Positions 59,321 through 64,000 of a DNA stretch of 64,000 nucleotides are shown here, in pieces. Location of the stretch: contig JACKPQ010000002.1 in assembly GCA_024233435.1 (NCBI GenBank), forward strand, positions 434,001 to 498,000. The letters run 5' to 3'. The stretch is from Chlamydiales bacterium (GTDB taxonomy: Bacteria > Chlamydiota > Chlamydiia > Chlamydiales > JACKPQ01). The position numbers were made by a program, and so were the translations under genes. Within the stretch, counting starts at the first letter, position 1, and each line of letters opens with the position of its first letter. The notes beneath the pieces are model-generated. The model searched no databases. It saw only the letters and a program-made list of their open reading frames with translations, and had not been told where the DNA came from.

Positions 59321-60481
59321 ATGGGAAATAGCAATGTAGGACAATTACAACAAATGAAGCAAGAGCAAGAACATGCTCTTACCCAACTTGATAATAAAAT
59401 TCAGTCAGAGCAGGCAAGTGGTAATTACAACGTAGCCCTTTTGTGTGTGGCCCTCTTGGTTATTGCGGGTATGTCAGACCAGGTTATGAAAGTGATGGGT
59501 GTATCTGACTTTACAGACGTTGCAAACCAGGTTGGTACAAACGTATACCAGATTGTATCATGCTTACAATATCTAGAGCAGAATTCTGCATCGATTACAG
59601 CTGGTGGAACGACATCTACAGACTTTTGGAACAGCCCAACAACTGAGCAATACATTACTAACATGGTAAATGCAGTTGGTAACATCTTTTTCGAAGATAA
59701 CAATTTAGACGTGTCATTCGATCAGTGTGGAGTTAATATTGGAGGGGAGACGTGGTACATCTATACATCGCCTACCACAAATCCTAATACAACAGATGGA
59801 GCATTAACCATCACTCTATCGCAAACACCGCCATCAGATAATATTAATGGAGATCCGTCTGTCGCTTCAGACCTTGATATCTTGCTATCGATGTCGTTGG
59901 CTTCAATTGTTCATAAAGATGGCATTACATCTGTTTCGAATCCAACACAGCTTGCCAACGAAGTGTCAAACGGACCTATCATTAAGACGCTGTTGAACTT
60001 AGGCGAAGCGGTTAATGGCCTAGGTGGGCAGATGACGTATGAAGGTATTAGCGGATCGACTCAAACAACCGATATGTTGACGCTATTGTTTAGCATGTTT
60101 GGAATGTTTAATCTGGGTGCTACTTTTAGTGACAACATTGCATTGCAGTCTATGTATAGTACTTTACAAGGGCAGCCCACTACTGACTCATCAGGGACGG
60201 TAACTCCAACCAGTACTGGTGGTAACCTAATTAGTGATGCCAGCGCGTACCAGAATAATCTAGACCCGAGTAGCTCAACTTATGGTCAAACCTCAGCGTT
60301 TACAGCGGTTGTGACAGCAGGTCAGAATGCTCAAAAAGGTATCAGCTCGACAACTAATCAAGAGATCACGGTTGCTAAGACAGCAGCGCAGCTTATTGAG
60401 ACGCTTGATAACGCTGGTCAGGCGATGGAGAAGAGTAACCAGCAGCTTCTACAAGTCATGATTAGAAATTTTAATAATTAA
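59321..60481 (+). CDS. operon protein 2: hypothetical, putative secreted
   Basis: 386 residues from ATG 59321 (GAGGC upstream). It starts with a Gln/Lys-rich helix, then one hydrophobic helix (NVALLCVALLVIAGM, about 36-50). The large middle part is Thr/Ser/Asn-rich with strands and acidic loops, and the C-terminal helix is Gln/Glu-rich (KTAAQLIETLDNAGQAMEKS). One hydrophobic segment plus helical ends is the pattern of the small T3SS translocator (SctB); no sequence match can be claimed. Confidence 0.66.
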   Translation: MGNSNVGQLQQMKQEQEHALTQLDNKIQSEQASGNYNVALLCVALLVIAGMSDQVMKVMGVSDFTDVANQVGTNVYQIVSCLQYLEQNSASITAGGTTSTDFWNSPTTEQYITNMVNAVGNIFFEDNNLDVSFDQCGVNIGGETWYIYTSPTTNPNTTDGALTITLSQTPPSDNINGDPSVASDLDILLSMSLASIVHKDGITSVSNPTQLANEVSNGPIIKTLLNLGEAVNGLGGQMTYEGISGSTQTTDMLTLLFSMFGMFNLGATFSDNIALQSMYSTLQGQPTTDSSGTVTPTSTGGNLISDASAYQNNLDPSSSTYGQTSAFTAVVTAGQNAQKGISSTTNQEITVAKTAAQLIETLDNAGQAMEKSNQQLLQVMIRNFNN

Positions 60482-60496
60482 TATAACGGGGAAAAT

Positions 60497-61894
60497 ATGA
60501 TTAATACAGACTACACTAAAAATAGTGATGACGTAACAATGTCTTTGAAGCTAGAGCTAGTTTCTAACAACCCAAAGACAGAAAACAATAGCAAATCAAC
60601 ATCTGCTCGCAAGCCTAAAGGCTTAGAGGGCGCTCAGACATCTTTTGCTAAGCCAAAGATTGAGTACACATCAAGTGCGTTGATTAGTCAGACCCTAAGC
60701 GAGTATTCTAATAAGACTCCATCAGAGTTAAAGGGTGCTTTAAATAAATTTGGCGTTACAGAATCCAACTACCATGAGATTCAGCCAGCAGTTGAGCACG
60801 TGCTTAAGAATATCGAGCCACAGGTAAAGTCGCTCTTCGGAAAGAAGCAACCGTCAGGAGCAGGTGACCAACCTTCATCTTTTCAAAACATGTTTGGGAA
60901 TGTGAACCCCTTCTATCTCATTAATGAGATTATGCAAAAATCAGGAAATAACGTATCGCTTTCAGAGATCAGTGACATGCAGAGCATGAACACAGCTCAG
61001 TCGCAATTTGAAAATCAGATCAAAGGTTTGCAAGGCGAGCAAACGAACATCCAAAATGAAGAAGCTAAGCAGTCTTCTCACCATATCTTGAAAGATATTT
61101 TCACAGTGGTTGTTATAGTTGTAGCTGCTGTATCCCTAGTAGCACTTACTGCTACAGGTGTTGGAGCTATTGCTGATGGCGTTGCAGCAGCAGGCGCTGC
61201 CGCTGTCGAAGAAGGCGCAGAAGGAGCCACTGAAGAAATGATCGATGGTGTTGCTAAGGAAGGTGAGAAGAAGATCCTTGAAGCTCCTGGCGATGACGCA
61301 GAAGATGTTAGGGAAGGAGCTGTAGAAGACGGTGGTGCTAACCCGGATCGTGGTGAAGGGAGCTCAGAAAGTGATGCTAAATCAGAAGAAAAAAGTGCTA
61401 AACAAGTTGAAAAAAATGAGAAGCAGCTAGAGAACATTGAGAGTAAAACCGAAGAGAACGCATCCGAGATGGGTGATGGGTCATCAGGTGACAATAAGGA
61501 GATAAGAGAGAAAAGCGCAAGCGAGTCGGTCCCATCCGAGGGGCTTGAATTGACTGATGAGGCCTCACCTAAAGAAGCAGAAAGCGCGTTTAAAAAGTAT
61601 TTAAGCAGCAAGAAGTTTAAATGGGCGTTAAAAACGGTGGTGCCATCAGTTGGAGTAGGTATTGCAGCTGGCACAGGTTTAAACTCATTTCGAACTTCAA
61701 GAGGCAATAATAAGATCACTCAGTTCCAAAATGCTGCGACGATGATCTCAACGAATATGCAAAATATTCAGCAGCAAACCCAGTTCCAGAACTCGAATAT
61801 GAACAATGCTCAGCAGCAGTTGTCAGCATTCGCTTCTGTGGAAAATGCCATGTTCAAAGCTGCGGCTCAAACATCGCAAATTCAAATAGTTTAA
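60497..61894 (+). CDS. operon protein 3: two-hydrophobic-segment protein, translocator-like
   Basis: 465 residues. Polar Ser/Lys-rich N-terminus (about 1-60); a helical part with coiled coil (about 165-190); a first hydrophobic segment (VVVIVVAAVSLVALTATGVG, about 203-222) followed by Ala/Gly-rich VAAAGAAAVEEGAEGA; a strongly charged Glu/Lys linker; a second, weaker segment (KTVVPSVGVGIAAGTGL, about 378-394); and a Gln/Asn-rich coiled-coil end. Two hydrophobic regions between coiled coils recall the SctE (YopB/CopB) translocators, but the acidic insert is unusual. Assignment uncertain. Confidence 0.64.
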   Translation: MINTDYTKNSDDVTMSLKLELVSNNPKTENNSKSTSARKPKGLEGAQTSFAKPKIEYTSSALISQTLSEYSNKTPSELKGALNKFGVTESNYHEIQPAVEHVLKNIEPQVKSLFGKKQPSGAGDQPSSFQNMFGNVNPFYLINEIMQKSGNNVSLSEISDMQSMNTAQSQFENQIKGLQGEQTNIQNEEAKQSSHHILKDIFTVVVIVVAAVSLVALTATGVGAIADGVAAAGAAAVEEGAEGATEEMIDGVAKEGEKKILEAPGDDAEDVREGAVEDGGANPDRGEGSSESDAKSEEKSAKQVEKNEKQLENIESKTEENASEMGDGSSGDNKEIREKSASESVPSEGLELTDEASPKEAESAFKKYLSSKKFKWALKTVVPSVGVGIAAGTGLNSFRTSRGNNKITQFQNAATMISTNMQNIQQQTQFQNSNMNNAQQQLSAFASVENAMFKAAAQTSQIQIV

Positions 61895-61918
61895 ACATTA
61901 GGTAAATAAGGAGAAAAG

Positions 61919-62428
61919 ATGAGTACACAAATACCAACATTATCTGGGATTGACCTAATGAATGCCATTGGGAAAGCAGTCGAGTCTGAGCAAGCACTTG
62001 GCGTTGTGGGTCAGCAGATCACAAACGCGAACCTATCGGCTTCGCAAAGCTTGATCAACCAAACAAGCTCTAATACGGGTAAGTTTAGCCTGTGGGCAAC
62101 GATTGGGTCTGCATTGGGATCTATAGCGGGCGTTTTTGCAATAGCCGGCGGCATAGGAATGGCTATAGGGAGTGGGCTGCCTAGTGCTGCTCAATTAGGG
62201 GCGAGAGTAGTTGCTGGCTTTGCCACTGCCGGAAAAGGTGTAACAGATGGCATAAGCGCACATTATAAAGCTGATATAGACATGGAACAGGTCGCATCAA
62301 GCGCAGCTGGTAAAGCTGGTAAATCGGCATCAGACTTAACGCAAGACTCGATGAAAGAGGCTGGACAGGCAGCAAAAGCAGAAAGCGCCGTCTTGCGTCA
62401 GATGACCTATACCAGACAAATAGTTTAA
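61919..62428 (+). CDS. operon protein 4: small hydrophobic-core protein
   Basis: 169 residues, ATG after AAGGAG. Polar N-terminus beginning MSTQIPTLSG, Asn/Gln/Ser-rich helix, then a Gly/Ala-rich hydrophobic hairpin (WATIGSALGSIAGVFAIAGG, then IGMAIGSGL, about 58-90). An Ala/Lys-rich helical C-terminus ends TYTRQIV. The preceding protein ends in SQIQIV, so both share a short IV terminus. No cysteine. Confidence 0.64.
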   Translation: MSTQIPTLSGIDLMNAIGKAVESEQALGVVGQQITNANLSASQSLINQTSSNTGKFSLWATIGSALGSIAGVFAIAGGIGMAIGSGLPSAAQLGARVVAGFATAGKGVTDGISAHYKADIDMEQVASSAAGKAGKSASDLTQDSMKEAGQAAKAESAVLRQMTYTRQIV

Positions 62429-62450
62429 TAAAATTAATAGGAGAATAACA

Positions 62451-63122
62451 ATGACAAACCAACCAACTACAGGAATGAATCTATCTAGCATCCCAACGTC
62501 GGCTTTAGCTAGAAGCGTTGCATTCCTTTCACAGGCGATGATGGGTAAGCTGCAACAAAATGCAGGATTGCTAATCGCAGCTCTTTCAACACTCTCAGTG
62601 AATGAAACAAGTTTAAGCATGAGCTGTGCTCGCTCGTCTGCTCGAGATAGTTTAGCTGGCGGTATAAGTGATGCTATTGGAGGTGGTGTAGGCGGTCTTA
62701 TTCAAATAGGTGATGGCATCAGTACGGGTAAAGAGATGGGCGTACAGAGTAAGGCTCAGAAGACTTACGAAGAGGAGATGAGTAAATCAACAGGTAGTAA
62801 TGATGCTCAAGCAGCTATTGACAGCGCTAAAGCTGTTCCAGAGACAGCAAAAGAGAATCGAGACAAGGTTCTTAATGAGTCTAAACAGCGCATCAAGCAA
62901 AACGGACAGTTTGCAAGCGGATATTCAGTGATTGCTCAATCTTTAGGTAAGGTTGTAGGTTCTGGATTCAATGCGTCTGGGCAGTTAGAAGCCTCAGATC
63001 AAAAATTGGCTGATCAAGTTGCAGCGGCACTCATGCAAACGCTAAATACAATTGTTGGGCAGGTCACAACTGACTATGGCCAAAACAATCCGTATGGCGC
63101 ACTTGTTAACTTGGCAAACTAA
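62451..63122 (+). CDS. operon protein 5: hypothetical, Ser/Ala-rich
   Basis: 223 residues, ATG after AGGAGAAT. N-terminal half helical with a mildly hydrophobic segment (NAGLLIAALSTLSV), then a Gly-rich stretch (GGISDAIGGGVGGLIQIG) like the corresponding part of operon protein 4, and a Gln/Lys/Ser helical tail (KVLNESKQRIKQNGQFASGY). The Gly-rich hydrophobic hairpin shared with protein 4 suggests distant duplication. Confidence 0.63.
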   Translation: MTNQPTTGMNLSSIPTSALARSVAFLSQAMMGKLQQNAGLLIAALSTLSVNETSLSMSCARSSARDSLAGGISDAIGGGVGGLIQIGDGISTGKEMGVQSKAQKTYEEEMSKSTGSNDAQAAIDSAKAVPETAKENRDKVLNESKQRIKQNGQFASGYSVIAQSLGKVVGSGFNASGQLEASDQKLADQVAAALMQTLNTIVGQVTTDYGQNNPYGALVNLAN

Positions 63123-63132
63123 AGGAAATAAG

Positions 63133-63660
63133 ATGATACAACCAATAAGTAATACACCTAGTGCTGCCGATGCAATGAAGTACTTGGATCAGCAGTATGC
63201 CAAACATACTAAAGCGCCAAAGGAAAAGAGCAATCAATCAGCCCTTGCAAAGGCTACTGCTGGAAGTTCTGGCAAAGGTGGCAGTGCGTTGAAGGGTAAC
63301 ATTGTTCTGCTTCTGCTAGCTGTTGTCTTGGTTTCGATGGAAAACACGAATAAAACGATGTCGACCAGCGCTAACCAGTTAGACATGAGTCGTAATCAGG
63401 CCAAGCAAGTGCTTATCAAGGGTGAGGACTTGGCAAACCAGCCTGTGCCGACAAATGTGACGGCAACAAATGATGGTAGCGCTCAGTTAGCAACAAGCAT
63501 GATCAAGGCTACAGAGTTTGAGGCAGCCGGTCAGAAGGTGATGTCAACTATTTCGATGACATCATCATCATTGACCCAGTCAACTCAGCAGGTCATGGCT
63601 CAGTACCTTTCGGGATTGAGCGCGATCCAATTGTTTATGAAATATGCAACAGTGAGATAA
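63133..63660 (+). CDS. operon protein 6: hypothetical with one hydrophobic helix
   Basis: 175 residues from ATG 63133 with AAAGGA upstream; the longer frame from 63052 overlaps the previous gene. Lys-rich N-terminus, one strong hydrophobic helix (GNIVLLLLAVVLVSM, about 56-70), then Thr/Ser/Gln-rich amphipathic helices. Could insert into a membrane as a monotopic or single-span protein. Confidence 0.63.
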   Translation: MIQPISNTPSAADAMKYLDQQYAKHTKAPKEKSNQSALAKATAGSSGKGGSALKGNIVLLLLAVVLVSMENTNKTMSTSANQLDMSRNQAKQVLIKGEDLANQPVPTNVTATNDGSAQLATSMIKATEFEAAGQKVMSTISMTSSSLTQSTQQVMAQYLSGLSAIQLFMKYATVR

Positions 63661-63671
63661 GGAAGTAAAGA

Positions 63672-64000
63672 ATGCCAAATTCAGTCACGTGCGTTCAGAA
63701 GCATAGTAACCCGTTTGAAGGGATTCTTATTCGCCCCGAATACGGAGGCGAGAGTAAAATAGAAGGTATCGATAAAAACCTTTATAGCTTTAATAACGTA
63801 GAGTTTAAAAATGCTGATGGGCAAGATTTAGAGCTTGGAGAGTACCACATCGCTGCAAAGTCGCTGCGTGTTGCCCTCCTTGCTTTAGAAACTTTGGCGC
63901 GTCAATCACAAAACATGACCCCAGCTGAGTTTGCAAAGTTTAAAAACACATATACTCCACGCGTATTGTCGTTCGGGGAGATGATTACAGATCACCACAG
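63672..64000 (+). CDS. operon protein 7: hypothetical, truncated at window end
   Basis: Open from ATG 63672 (GGAAGTAAAG upstream) to the window edge; 109 codons visible. The N-terminus MPNSVTCVQKHSNPFEGILI is polar, then strands (SFNNVEFKNADGQDLELGEY) and a helix (KSLRVALLALETLARQ). No long hydrophobic region yet. It continues the operon, 12 bases after the previous stop. Confidence 0.6.
   Translation, partial: MPNSVTCVQKHSNPFEGILIRPEYGGESKIEGIDKNLYSFNNVEFKNADGQDLELGEYHIAAKSLRVALLALETLARQSQNMTPAEFAKFKNTYTPRVLSFGEMITDHH

Noticed and set aside
61078..61719. 213-codon minus-strand ORF
   Set aside because: Antisense to the charged Ala/Glu-rich part of operon protein 3; Ser/Pro-rich translation typical of a shadow.

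Overview
The window is a chromosomal segment of a chlamydia-like bacterium (phylum Chlamydiota, most likely an amoeba- or arthropod-associated Parachlamydiales-type organism). Two conserved blocks carry this inference. One is the type III secretion (T3SS) block on the minus strand: chaperone, sctD with FHA domains, a needle chaperone, sctF, a TPR chaperone, a rod-like protein, sctN, sctO, sctP, sctQ, a Pkn5-type kinase and the secretin sctC. This order is peculiar to Chlamydiae (the CT663-CT674 block of C. trachomatis). The other is the housekeeping series dnaJ-rpsU-tsaB-lon ... rnz-xerC-ABC-F and glyA-clpP-dapF. Extra genes absent from the reduced Chlamydiaceae (AbiE, Fic, Rhs, haloperoxidase, heptose enzyme, HEAT array) point to an environmental lineage.

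Layout. 0-10.9 kb: housekeeping genes (DnaJ, S21, TsaB, Lon, heptose adenylyltransferase, rhomboid, RNase Z, lipoprotein, YbiT-like ABC-F, XerC). 11-13.2 kb: a gene made of thirteen 117-bp HEAT-like repeats, a 313-bp gene-free stretch and the RNase P RNA. 13.2-17.9 kb: zinc-ribbon coiled-coil protein, then the tight glyA-clpP-dapF-ald run. 17.9-24.6 kb: accessory island with Fic, an AbiE-type pair bounded by two copies of one palindrome and by a direct repeat, and a Snf2 helicase. 24.7-32.1 kb: Der GTPase, beta-barrel protein, haloperoxidase-like enzyme, DUF234-type ATPase, a YidD-like exported protein and a lipoprotein. 32.1-35.7 kb: the secretin. 35.7-45.1 kb: an insertion between pkn5 and sctC, holding two Inc-like membrane proteins, a large Rhs protein with a lipase-like tip plus a candidate immunity gene, a DUF4143-type ATPase and an alpha/beta hydrolase. 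45.2-57.3 kb: the rest of the T3SS operon, itself interrupted by a beta-helix surface protein flanked by two SctP-like genes. 57.5-64 kb: plus-strand genes of unknown function, including a run of seven closely spaced ORFs for small Ala/Ser/Gln-rich proteins with hydrophobic segments, which resemble secreted T3SS substrates or translocators but match no family I can name.

How it fits together. Most of the second half is about contact with a host or competitor: injectisome structure, chaperones, kinase, probable substrates, a surface protein and a polymorphic-toxin-like Rhs. The first half is core growth machinery with a few mobile or defence-type insertions. The most promising unexplained parts are the 58.6-64 kb operon, the Rhs/immunity-like pair, the enlarged secretin and the palindromes at AbiE and at the two ATPase genes. 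All calls come from reading the sequence and translations; no database search was run.
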